Shown piece by piece: positions 1 through 5,986 of a stretch of DNA of 6,720 nt. Within the stretch, counting starts at the first letter, position 1; every line of letters begins with the position of its first letter. Made by a program: the position numbers and the translations under genes. The stretch spans positions 1 to 6,720 of the forward strand of contig JAIRRQ010000007.1 in assembly GCA_031255895.1 (NCBI GenBank), given 5' to 3'. The stretch is from Methanocalculaceae archaeon (GTDB taxonomy: Archaea > Halobacteriota > Methanomicrobia > Methanomicrobiales > Methanocorpusculaceae). The notes beneath the pieces are model-generated. The model had not been told where the DNA came from. It saw only the letters and a program-made list of their open reading frames with translations, and searched no databases.

Positions 1-135
1 GAGTTCACGGACGCGGAAATCGCGATGCGTGTCGGAAGAAAAATCGGTCGTGACATCGGTATCCTCTACGGTCTCGTAGCAGGATGTTTCGCCTTTTTGG
101 TGATCATTATGATGTCAAAGATGAACTTTATGTAA
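1..135 (+). CDS. mtrG: Tetrahydromethanopterin S-methyltransferase subunit G (3' part)
   Basis: The first 44 codons visible are the C-terminal part of MtrG; the N-terminus lies before the window. The sequence shows a basic amphipathic stretch with the family-like core GRKIGRDIGILYG, then one hydrophobic segment of about 18 residues (LVAGCFAFLVIIMM) and a very short tail ending at TAA 133-135. MtrG is a small single-span subunit of the membrane complex that moves the methyl group from methyl-tetrahydromethanopterin to coenzyme M and pumps Na+. The known operon order mtrEDCBAFGH places G just before H, as seen here, with 14 bases between the two genes. Identification rests on the short conserved core plus mtrH next door, and together these are strong. 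Confidence 0.93.
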   Translation, partial: EFTDAEIAMRVGRKIGRDIGILYGLVAGCFAFLVIIMMSKMNFM

Positions 136-149
136 ATTGAGGTGCCAAT

Positions 150-1169
150 ATGTTCAAGTTCGAAAAGGAACAACAGGTCTTTGACTTTAACGGAACAAAG
201 ATTGGTGGGCAGCCCGGAGAATACCCGCGTGTTCTTGGTGCGTCCATCTTCTATAACAAGCACGAGTGTGTTCTTGATGATCACACTGGTAAGATTGACA
301 AAGCGAAAGCAGAAGCACTCTGGAATCGTTGTCAGGAATTGGCGGATGAGACTGGAAATCATTTTTTCCTCCAGATCATCGCAGAATATGGCGAGGCATT
401 TGAATCCTATTTCCAGTGGTTTGACAGCATCGACAACAAGACTGCATTCCTGATGGATTCCTCTGCCCCTGAAGCACTCGCTCACGCAACGAAGTACGTC
501 ACAGAAGTAGGTCTTGCGGACCGTGCAATTTACAATTCCATCAATGGTTCCATCCAACCGGAAAATATACAGGCACTTGCTGAGTCTGATGTTGACTCCG
601 CAATTGTTCTCGCGTTCAACCCAGGAGATGGTTCTGTTGCTGGTCGTGAGAAAGTACTTTCCGAGGGTGGTGTTGCTGGTCAGGCAAAGGGTATGATTCA
701 AATCGCAGAAGAGTGCGGTATCAAGCGCCCAATTCTCGACACTGCAGCAACTCCGCTTGGTCTTGGTTCTTCTGGTTCTTTCCGTGAAATTCTTGCGTGC
801 AAGGCAATCCACGGTTTGCCGACTGGTGGTGCATACCACAACATGACCGTGTCCTGGACCTGGTTGAAACGCTGGAGAAAGAACATTCACGAGCAGTACA
901 AGGGAAAAGACGTCCTTGCAGAGCAAATGTTCCACCACCATTATGGTGGTATAGAGGGCATTCGCCAGATTGCCTGGTCATCACCTGATATCGGATGTAA
1001 CATTATGGCAATGACCCTTGGTGCCGACCTCATCATGTTCGGTCCGATTGAGAACATGGAAGGCATCGCAACTGCAGCAGCTTTCTCTGATATTGTTCTG
1101 TCCGAAGCTCTCATCGAACTCGGTGGAGAGGTTCAGGATCACAACGGCCCGCTGTACAAATTGGTGTAA
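150..1169 (+). CDS. mtrH: Tetrahydromethanopterin S-methyltransferase subunit H
   Basis: MtrH is the peripheral cytoplasmic subunit that takes the methyl group from methyl-tetrahydromethanopterin and passes it to the cobamide on MtrA, the first half-reaction of the Na+-pumping Mtr complex. The protein has 339 residues. The N-terminus (MFKFEKEQQVFDFNGTKIGG, then QPGEYP) is family-typical. Further hallmarks are FLMDSSA, ADRAIYNSINGSI, AIVLAFNPGD, a small-residue-rich LDTAATPLGLGS stretch, GLPTGGAYHN, and MFGPIENMEG near the C-terminus. The fold is the TIM-barrel type of pterin-binding methyltransferases. The start is fixed by GAGGTG at 139-144, five bases before the ATG, and by the conserved N-terminus. 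The length exceeds the roughly 310-320 residues I recall for other MtrH proteins. The excess appears to be an insert around residues 245-278, including HHH at 262-264. The gene is last in the mtr operon. Confidence 0.97.
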   Translation: MFKFEKEQQVFDFNGTKIGGQPGEYPRVLGASIFYNKHECVLDDHTGKIDKAKAEALWNRCQELADETGNHFFLQIIAEYGEAFESYFQWFDSIDNKTAFLMDSSAPEALAHATKYVTEVGLADRAIYNSINGSIQPENIQALAESDVDSAIVLAFNPGDGSVAGREKVLSEGGVAGQAKGMIQIAEECGIKRPILDTAATPLGLGSSGSFREILACKAIHGLPTGGAYHNMTVSWTWLKRWRKNIHEQYKGKDVLAEQMFHHHYGGIEGIRQIAWSSPDIGCNIMAMTLGADLIMFGPIENMEGIATAAAFSDIVLSEALIELGGEVQDHNGPLYKLV

Positions 1170-1209
1170 TCTCGCTGAACAACAAATTAACATTTCCATA
1201 GTGTAGGCC

Positions 1210-1290
1210 AGACTCAAAAATTCTGGGTCTCCCCCTGCACTTTTGGTTCTATGTGAATCTGTTTCTGTTTTATCGTTCTTTTTAGAACCA
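1210..1290 (+). terminator. T-rich 3' end of the mtr transcript with alternative hairpins
   Basis: The space after mtrH holds a 7-bp stem (AGACTCA 1210-1216 with TGGGTCT 1224-1230, one G-U pair, 7-base loop). It is followed by repeated T-runs at 1241-1244, 1268-1271 and 1279-1283. A second inverted repeat, TGGTTCT 1244-1250 with AGAACCA 1284-1290, could enclose this T-rich part. The inner GTTCT/AGAAC pair at 1275-1288 competes with it. Archaeal termination depends mainly on U-tracts, so the region is a plausible terminator for the mtr operon, and the hairpins may act as 3'-end stabilisers. The exact end point cannot be read from sequence alone. Confidence 0.45.
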
Positions 1291-1298
1291 TCATAAGG

Positions 1299-1306
1299 CA
1301 TACATA
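1299..1306 (+). promoter_or_regulatory. Possible TATA box for the TPR-protein gene
   Basis: CATACATA lies about 30 bases before the ATG at 1335. Archaeal TATA boxes sit about 25-30 bases upstream of the transcript start, so transcription would begin only a few bases before the start codon. That would give a leaderless or nearly leaderless mRNA. The absence of any Shine-Dalgarno-like sequence in the 15 bases before the ATG agrees with this. The match to the archaeal TATA consensus is mediocre. Confidence 0.3.
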
Positions 1307-1334
1307 GTGTCAACGCACAGAACACTAGATAATT

Positions 1335-3494
1335 ATGCGAATCAGTGAGGGGAATCTGATCCAACAATGTTATTGTGACTATCTAGAAACTCTTTTAGAG
1401 AGGATTTTTTCTGAAGTTGCAACCGAAACTGTGTGCAAACGTGTGCACGAACATATTTTGTTTCGCAATCTGTTTCTGCACCGGATGAGCGTGGATGGGG
1501 GATTTCATGCCAGGGTGCTTTCTGTTATTCTGCAACAACCTGATGACAGTCAGGTTCTGATGGATCTTCTTGCGGTATTGGGCCAGACAGATGTCGGTGC
1601 CTTGTCGGTTGAGGAGTGGTTGAAGCGGGAGTATGCATCAGCGGCTGCGGAAAAAAACGGTACACGGATGATTGTGGTTGCTGCGTTGCTGCGATCTTAT
1701 GTTTCAGGGACGAATCAGGTTGCTGAGATAATTGCATCTGTCGGGGATTTTCATCCTTTGAGTTGGTGGCAGCTGGAAACCAGGCGCATTATGGTTGCTG
1801 AGATTGCGAATCCCGGCATGTACTTCGATGTTGACATTCGTCCGTTTTGGCATGAATATCCTCTTGATCGGTACGTGGCGGTTTCTGCTGGGGTCCCTGC
1901 TCTTTCTTCCCAGGAGATATGCGAATGTGTTGTCTGTATTGCGGGAACATGGTTCTCTTCTCTCACACGCGCGGAGATGATTACTTGGCTAAATATGCCA
2001 CAGCCAACGTTGTCCGAATGGGATGCGCTATGTGCTCCGCTTCTGAAATGCAAAACACCCGACGCGGCACTTTCTACAGCGAATTGGTTGTATGCTTCGG
2101 GAAATGACAATCCTGCGATGAATCTGTATGCAAATATCACTCTTGCATTTCCCGGAACGCCTGCGGAAATTTCTTCGTTTGAATCAATGGGAACTATTCT
2201 CAGAAAGCTCGGTGATTTTGATAATGCGTTCGAAGCGTACAAAAACGCCTTTATTGCATCTCGGTGTGCTGGCGGATATAAGAAGGCGTCCGGTCTGAAG
2301 AATTTGTGTGATGTTGGTGAAGATCTTGGTGAGGATATGTCGGATTACTATATGCGGATTGCTGGAATCGCGAGTATGTTGCCGATGTCTGAAAAGTTGC
2401 GTTTGTATCTGGATCTTGCGACATCCTGTCGAAGACGTCATGCGTATGAGGAGGAGTACCGACATATTGAGCATGTGCTTGATGCGGAAAATGGAGTCGA
2501 AGATCTGATGTTTGCTGCGATGTCGCGATTATTGGAGATGAATTCATTTCTCTCTGCAGATGGGAAACTGGATGTTTTTTCATTGGCAGCGAAAGATGAG
2601 GAAGCTGAGTCTACCACTGCGGTAGTAAGAGGTATTTCCTCCTACTTTGGATTTGATCCTTGTTGTGCGCTTGAGTGGTATGGACGGGCAGGGTCTTTGG
2701 ATATTTCTTCGTTGGAGTTTGTTGCAGCGATGGCAGCTGGAACTCATGCGGAAAAGTATGCTATGACTTCTGCCCAGCGTACTGTTGTTCTTGCGGCAAG
2801 AGGGGCACCGATTATGGATATTGTCCATGAGTTAAATTCGGCGATTACAGATGCATGGAAGGACAATGGTGATATTTCTGTGGTGATTGAGCAGATTATT
2901 CCACATCTTTCATCTAATAATCTGGATATAATTCTTGCCGAAATGACAACACGCTCCACCCGTGATGATGAACGTGCGATTGTGTGTTCTGCGGCATCGC
3001 AGGCACTACTTTCCGTTGGAAGAGTGAATGAGGCACGATCAATGTTGCGGATTGCGCTTCGATCAAATTCAGGACGCGAGATGCGAGCTAATCTGTTTGC
3101 GGATCTTGGATGGTTGGAGTATGAGATTGGTCAGTATCAGGAGGCTGCTGCTGCATACGATGCGGCACTGAAGATCAATAGTCTGTTCCCTGCAGCGTGG
3201 GCAGGTCGTGCTCGCGTTCTTGCTTGTATGGGCGAATATGATGAGGCGTTTGCAGCATCTTGCTATGCGGTCACACAAAATCCGTCGAGTGTTTTGTATC
3301 AGCATCTTCGTGAAGCTCTTGGGGTTGTTTCGTCCTCTCCGGTGGATCCGCGAATCGATCTAATGTTTATTTTACCGGAATCAGGATATTTGCAGGCTGC
3401 TGCTGCAGAGTACACTGTACGGAAGACTGGTGCGTGCCCTCCTATGATCTGGGATGTATCGAAAATTGAAGATGTTATTCCGATGAGGTTTTAG
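1335..3494 (+). CDS. Large TPR-repeat protein of unknown function
   Basis: This is a 719-residue protein that I do not recognise beyond its repeats. It has no signal peptide and no clear membrane span, so it is probably cytoplasmic. Tetratricopeptide-like helix pairs are clearest near residues 279-312 (MGTILRKLGDFDNAFEAYKN) and in three consecutive C-terminal units: about 550-578 (VGRVNEARSMLRIAL), 587-618 (LGWLEYEIGQYQEAAAAYDA) and 621-652 (RARVLACMGEYDEAFAASCY). The rest is mostly helical, with scattered cysteines and no catalytic motif that I can see. TPR arrays usually serve as protein-binding scaffolds, so an adaptor role is the default inference. The ATG has no Shine-Dalgarno; a leaderless start is likely. 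Codon choice (many GCG, GAT, TTG) is looser than in mtrH, suggesting lower expression. The last codons run directly into a hydrophobic frame one base out of phase (3483-3676), so the present C-terminus may have been created by a frameshift. Confidence 0.88.
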   Translation: MRISEGNLIQQCYCDYLETLLERIFSEVATETVCKRVHEHILFRNLFLHRMSVDGGFHARVLSVILQQPDDSQVLMDLLAVLGQTDVGALSVEEWLKREYASAAAEKNGTRMIVVAALLRSYVSGTNQVAEIIASVGDFHPLSWWQLETRRIMVAEIANPGMYFDVDIRPFWHEYPLDRYVAVSAGVPALSSQEICECVVCIAGTWFSSLTRAEMITWLNMPQPTLSEWDALCAPLLKCKTPDAALSTANWLYASGNDNPAMNLYANITLAFPGTPAEISSFESMGTILRKLGDFDNAFEAYKNAFIASRCAGGYKKASGLKNLCDVGEDLGEDMSDYYMRIAGIASMLPMSEKLRLYLDLATSCRRRHAYEEEYRHIEHVLDAENGVEDLMFAAMSRLLEMNSFLSADGKLDVFSLAAKDEEAESTTAVVRGISSYFGFDPCCALEWYGRAGSLDISSLEFVAAMAAGTHAEKYAMTSAQRTVVLAARGAPIMDIVHELNSAITDAWKDNGDISVVIEQIIPHLSSNNLDIILAEMTTRSTRDDERAIVCSAASQALLSVGRVNEARSMLRIALRSNSGREMRANLFADLGWLEYEIGQYQEAAAAYDAALKINSLFPAAWAGRARVLACMGEYDEAFAASCYAVTQNPSSVLYQHLREALGVVSSSPVDPRIDLMFILPESGYLQAAAAEYTVRKTGACPPMIWDVSKIEDVIPMRF

Positions 3495-3676
3495 CTCTGC
3501 TAAAACTGATCATTGCTATTCTTTTGGGTATTCCTGTTTTGGTGATTGTGTTTGCCGTCCTTATCGGAAACAGCAGTAATGATCTAACATCTTTTCCAGC
3601 TCTTGATCTGATGATTGCTCCAAACAATGTAGTTATTTCCAGTACTCCGCTACATGATAAAGTGTCTTATCTGTAG
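3483..3676 (+). pseudogene. Frameshifted membrane-anchor fragment fused to the end of the TPR gene
   Basis: From about 3491 an open frame runs to TAG 3674-3676. It encodes a strongly hydrophobic segment (LALLKLIIAILLGIPVLVIV, then FAVLIGN), followed by a polar extracytoplasmic-like stretch (SSNDLTSFPALDLMIAPNN). This frame has no ATG or GTG upstream of the hydrophobic segment, and the nearest upstream stop is TGA 3467-3469. The ATG at 3483 is in the TPR frame and meets TAG after three codons (Met-Arg-Phe). One extra base in the TTTT run at 3489-3492 would join it to the hydrophobic frame and give a typical signal-anchor N-terminus. I infer a one-base deletion in either a separate downstream gene or a former C-terminal extension of the TPR protein. 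No function can be assigned. Confidence 0.45.
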
Positions 3677-3710
3677 TCATTGTTGTTGATGCTGAGCGGA
3701 TAACCTGTGC

Positions 3711-3756
3711 AAATTTTTTCTCTCTCTACCGAAAGCTTCAACAAGCGATTTTTTTT
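3711..3756 (+). terminator. T-tracts, likely transcript end for the TPR gene
   Basis: Two uninterrupted T-runs, six at 3714-3719 and eight at 3749-3756, lie about 220-260 bases after the TPR stop codon. The first is followed by a TC-rich stretch. Such runs resemble the U-tract terminators of Archaea, and no strong hairpin precedes them. The second run is followed directly by ATTATATAAA (3758-3767), which looks like a TATA box but lacks a purine-rich BRE. Position suits the TPR transcript, or the transcript of the decayed anchor gene behind it. Confidence 0.35.
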
Positions 3757-3958
3757 AATTATATAAATGCAAAAATTTGTATTTATCCTGTTTTCCGTAA
3801 AATATCTTGTGTCGGATAATATGACGATAGTTGTGTGGGATCTGATTGATGTGTTCATGATTCATTTTGCTGTTCAAAAATCTCTGACAATCGGGTGCAT
3901 TGGATATTTTGTGTCGTTCGTTCCGATCGATACTGTGTATTTTTCTCAGTTTCCGAAC

Positions 3959-4000
3959 ATTATTGATGGACAACGATGGTAATGATTGACCATCAATGAT
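3959..4000 (+). repeat. Inverted repeat with 11-bp arms
   Basis: ATTATTGATGG (3959-3969) and CCATCAATGAT (3990-4000) can pair over 11 bases with a single G-U, and the inner 8 bp match perfectly. They enclose a 20-base loop. The repeat covers the tandem stops TAA and TGA at 3980-3985. No T-run follows, so it is not an obvious terminator. It could be an RNA hairpin, a protein-binding palindrome or chance. Confidence 0.4.
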
Positions 4001-4181
4001 GTCCTACTGCAGTATCCTGTGAGTGTTCTCCTGTTTTTCGGCGCGATTTTTGTTCTGATGGATCGTGATCACCATGTTTAGCATATCTTTTGCTATCTGT
4101 CTTTGATTGATACTGCAGCGATCGCAATGATGTTTCGTCTTATCGGTTTTTATGAGCCTGTCGAACAATACGGAGGTTCTG

Positions 4182-4322
4182 ATGATTGTTATGAATGTGT
4201 TTGATTATGTAATTTCGTCGATGACGGATTTTGTTTCAAAAAATCCTCAGTATTTTTCAGATCAGAATATCTCTTTTTATGATTCAGGCAATATTATTAA
4301 TCCAAAGATGGTTGTCAAGTAG
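4182..4322 (+). CDS. Possible small protein of 46 residues
   Basis: A short open frame starts at an ATG preceded by a full GGAGGT (4172-4177), four bases upstream. A second in-frame ATG lies at 4191, at nearly ideal spacing. The product begins MIVMNVFDYVISSMTDFVSK and ends in a polar segment rich in Asn, Ser and Asp, with NPKMVVK at the C-terminus, stopping at TAG 4320-4322. It has no clear membrane span and matches no family that I know. The Shine-Dalgarno is the best in the gap and the only real argument that it is translated. It may equally be a leftover of the decayed gene upstream, because it overlaps the end of that frame in another phase. Confidence 0.3.
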   Translation: MIVMNVFDYVISSMTDFVSKNPQYFSDQNISFYDSGNIINPKMVVK

Positions 4323-4413
4323 ATTCAGAACTGCTTGATATGCGTTTTTCCTGTTTTTCAGACCATCTGGTTTTGCACTTTGTGATGAATGCCGCAGTTC
4401 CCATACAGACATC

Positions 4414-4448
4414 AAGGAATATATCTGAATTGAGAGCACATATATATC
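4414..4448 (+). promoter_or_regulatory. Two candidate TATA boxes upstream of lysS
   Basis: AATATATC (4418-4425), preceded by the purine-rich AAGG of a possible BRE, and CATATATATC (4439-4448) both resemble archaeal TATA elements. The first would start transcription near 4446-4450 and leave a leader of about 30 bases that contains the Shine-Dalgarno. The second would start it near 4468-4472, trimming or removing that site. The first is therefore the better fit for the SD-led GTG start. Use of both would give two mRNA forms with different translation efficiency, which is an inference. Confidence 0.5.
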
Positions 4449-4462
4449 TTAATTATACATTT

Positions 4463-4469
4463 AGAGGAG
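4463..4469 (+). promoter_or_regulatory. Shine-Dalgarno of lysS that fixes its GTG start
   Basis: AGAGGAG ends nine bases before GTG 4479. No in-frame ATG precedes the conserved N-terminal region, so this site supports the GTG codon as the true start. A second GTG at 4477 is out of frame. Confidence 0.75.
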
Positions 4470-4478
4470 TACACACGT

Positions 4479-5984
4479 GTGAACGAAAAAATTCACTGGG
4501 CCGACGCCAAAACATCTTGCGTCCCGTCAGACAGACACCAGCTCATTGCTACAGGAATCACCCCATCCGGACCCATTCATCTTGGTAACATGCGTGAAGT
4601 TATGACTGGTGACATGATCTATAAGGCGCTGAAGAGTCGTGGTGTTGACGCAGAACTTGTTTATGTCGCAGATGATTTCGATCCTCTTCGCAAAGTCTAT
4701 CCATTTCTCTCCGACTCATACCAGGAATACATCGGTTGGCCGATTTCAGATATTCCCTGTCCATGTGGCGAACACAAAAGTTACGCTGAACACTTTCTTG
4801 ATCCTTTTTTTTCTGCGATCGAGGAACTTGACATTCATCCCCGTATTGTCAAAACAAGCGAAGCCTATCGTTCTGGTATGTTTACCGAACAGATCAAAGA
4901 AGCCCTTGAACATGCGGTAGAGATCAAAGAAATTCTTGAAAAAATTTCCGGTCGCAGACTCGAAGATGGGTGGACGCCGTATTATCCTATCTGTGAAAAA
5001 TGTGGTATCATCTCCCAGGCAACCATTCTCTCGCATGATCTCGAGAAACACATCGTAATCTATCGATGTTCATGCGGATATGAGGGAATCTCCGACTACT
5101 CAAAAGGTGACGGAAAACTTGTCTGGCGCGTGGATTGGCCGATGCGTTGGTCGGTGTACGGAGTCACCATTGAACCGTTTGGCAAGGATCATGCATCTCC
5201 CGGTGGTTCCTACGACACTGGGAGACACATCACCAAAAAAATATATGGCTACGAAGCACCGATACCTATAACCTATGAATGGATCAGTCTCAAAGGTCGT
5301 GGCGAGATGCACTCTTCCAAAGGTGTTTCCCTCACCATTCGCGACATGCTCGACATCGTCCCGCCCGAGATACTCCGTTACATGATTGCCAAGACCAAAC
5401 CGGACAAAACAATCACATTTGATCCAGGCATGAGTCTGCTTCGATTAATCGATGCGTACGATCGTGTTGCAGCGTCTGGTGACTCTCGTGAGTATGAACT
5501 ATCTGTCATTGCGTCCCCGCAGACCACGATTCCGTTCCGTCACATGGTCACGGTTGTCCAGATTGCCCGGAATGATGACGACATCTTTGATATTCTCGAG
5601 CGTAGTGGTTACGAGATTGTGAACAAGAACGTCTTAATTGTTCAGGCGAAACGGGCAAAGATGTGGCTCGAACGTCATGCCCCCGATGATGTGAAATTTT
5701 CAATTAAGCCTATTTTGCCTGAAATAGCATCAACAGAGCCTGCAAATGTCAAAGCTGCGATTGCCGCTTATTCTGCAACAATTGCCGTTGGTGAATGGAA
5801 GGCTGACATTCTGCACAACGCCGTCTATGATGCGGCAATCGACGCTGGAATCACTGGAAAGGAGCTGTTCATCGCAGTGTACCGCGCTTTTTTCGGTGTT
5901 GATCGCGGTCCGCGTCTCGGTTGGTTTCTAGAAGCTATCGGTCGTGATGCGACACTTTCCCGACTGAATGAAATGACAGCGTAA
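4479..5984 (+). CDS. lysS: Lysyl-tRNA synthetase, class I
   Basis: This enzyme charges tRNA(Lys) with lysine in the cytoplasm, using ATP. It belongs to the class I LysRS found in most archaea and some bacteria, unrelated in fold to the class II enzyme of E. coli. At 501 residues it has a usual length. The Rossmann catalytic domain carries the HIGH-type motif HLGN at residues 34-37 (in TPSGPIHLGNMREVMTGD) and the conserved DDFDPLRKVYPFL at 65-77. The KMSKS-type loop appears as MHSSKG at 277-282. Cysteine pairs C94/C96, C172/C175 and C197/C199 lie in the connective-peptide region, where the family binds zinc. The VDWPMRW and EPFGKDHASPGGSYDTG blocks are also typical. The remainder, to the C-terminus, is the helical anticodon-binding part. 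Translation starts at GTG. The gene is followed after two bases by a radical SAM gene, with which it must share a transcript. Confidence 0.97.
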   Translation: MNEKIHWADAKTSCVPSDRHQLIATGITPSGPIHLGNMREVMTGDMIYKALKSRGVDAELVYVADDFDPLRKVYPFLSDSYQEYIGWPISDIPCPCGEHKSYAEHFLDPFFSAIEELDIHPRIVKTSEAYRSGMFTEQIKEALEHAVEIKEILEKISGRRLEDGWTPYYPICEKCGIISQATILSHDLEKHIVIYRCSCGYEGISDYSKGDGKLVWRVDWPMRWSVYGVTIEPFGKDHASPGGSYDTGRHITKKIYGYEAPIPITYEWISLKGRGEMHSSKGVSLTIRDMLDIVPPEILRYMIAKTKPDKTITFDPGMSLLRLIDAYDRVAASGDSREYELSVIASPQTTIPFRHMVTVVQIARNDDDIFDILERSGYEIVNKNVLIVQAKRAKMWLERHAPDDVKFSIKPILPEIASTEPANVKAAIAAYSATIAVGEWKADILHNAVYDAAIDAGITGKELFIAVYRAFFGVDRGPRLGWFLEAIGRDATLSRLNEMTA

Positions 5985-5986
5985 CA

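Larger units (their letters stand above)
3677..4204 (+). pseudogene. Degenerate membrane-protein-like remnants
   Basis: The reading frame of the preceding membrane-anchor fragment continues here. It is interrupted by stops at 3701-3703, 3764-3766, 3980-3982, 3983-3985 and 4079-4081 before ending at 4202-4204. Between the stops the translation stays hydrophobic and protein-like: FVFILFSVKYLV and MTIVVWDLIDVFMIHFAVQ within 3767-3982, DVLLQYPVSVLLFFGAIFVL within 3986-4078, and LIDTAAIAMMFRLIGFYEPV within 4082-4204. Another frame is open at 3661-3816 and contains VVIVVDAERI. Two sampled 60-base lines in this stretch have 27% and 37% G+C, against 50-55% in sampled lines of mtrH and lysS. This suits a decaying multi-span membrane-protein gene. 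AT-rich non-coding DNA can also give hydrophobic translations by chance, so the call is tentative. The 71-codon open stretch 3767-3982 is the longest piece and might be read as a small protein. Confidence 0.35.
3495..4478. other. AT-rich stretch of about 1 kb without a convincing intact gene
   Basis: Between the TPR gene and lysS there is no open frame on either strand with both good start signals and recognisable protein similarity. The stretch holds the broken membrane-anchor frame, further interrupted hydrophobic segments, two T-tracts, an inverted repeat at 3959-4000, a possible 46-residue small protein, and the lysS promoter in the last 70 bases. Minus-strand frames here are short and show no recognisable protein. 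I see no tRNA-like cloverleaf, direct-repeat array or insertion-sequence ends. Confidence 0.6.

Noticed and set aside
66..941. A 291-codon open frame on the minus strand opposite mtrG-mtrH.
   Set aside because: It lies antisense to a clearly recognisable conserved gene. Its translation is Cys/Thr-rich with no known family features, and the openness follows from the codon bias of mtrH.
3483..3494. Programmed -1 frameshift at the end of the TPR gene to add the membrane anchor.
   Set aside because: Slippage of the TTT codon by one base would re-pair on GTT, a poor slippery site, and no clear downstream stem or pseudoknot is visible. A simple indel is more likely.
3757..3768. TATA-like ATTATATAAA followed by an open frame, as the promoter of a small gene starting at 3767 or 3821.
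   Set aside because: The upstream side is a run of T rather than a purine-rich BRE. ATG 3767 lies in the TATA box itself, and ATG 3821 has no good Shine-Dalgarno. It is kept only as a remark on the degenerate stretch.
3755..3973. Minus-strand frame of 72 codons in the gap (and the overlapping one at 3667-3858).
   Set aside because: It has no ribosome site or TATA element at a proper distance, and its composition is as expected from the reverse of AT-rich DNA.
4079..4081. In-frame TAG between two hydrophobic segments, considered as a pyrrolysine codon in a methanogen.
   Set aside because: The same frame also contains TAA (3701, 3764, 3980) and TGA (3983) stops, there is no pyl gene or methylamine methyltransferase context, and the stretch looks decayed.
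4340..4588. An 82-codon plus-strand frame overlapping the lysS start.
   Set aside because: It runs over the lysS promoter, Shine-Dalgarno and N-terminal coding region in another phase, has no ribosome site, and its product matches nothing recognisable.
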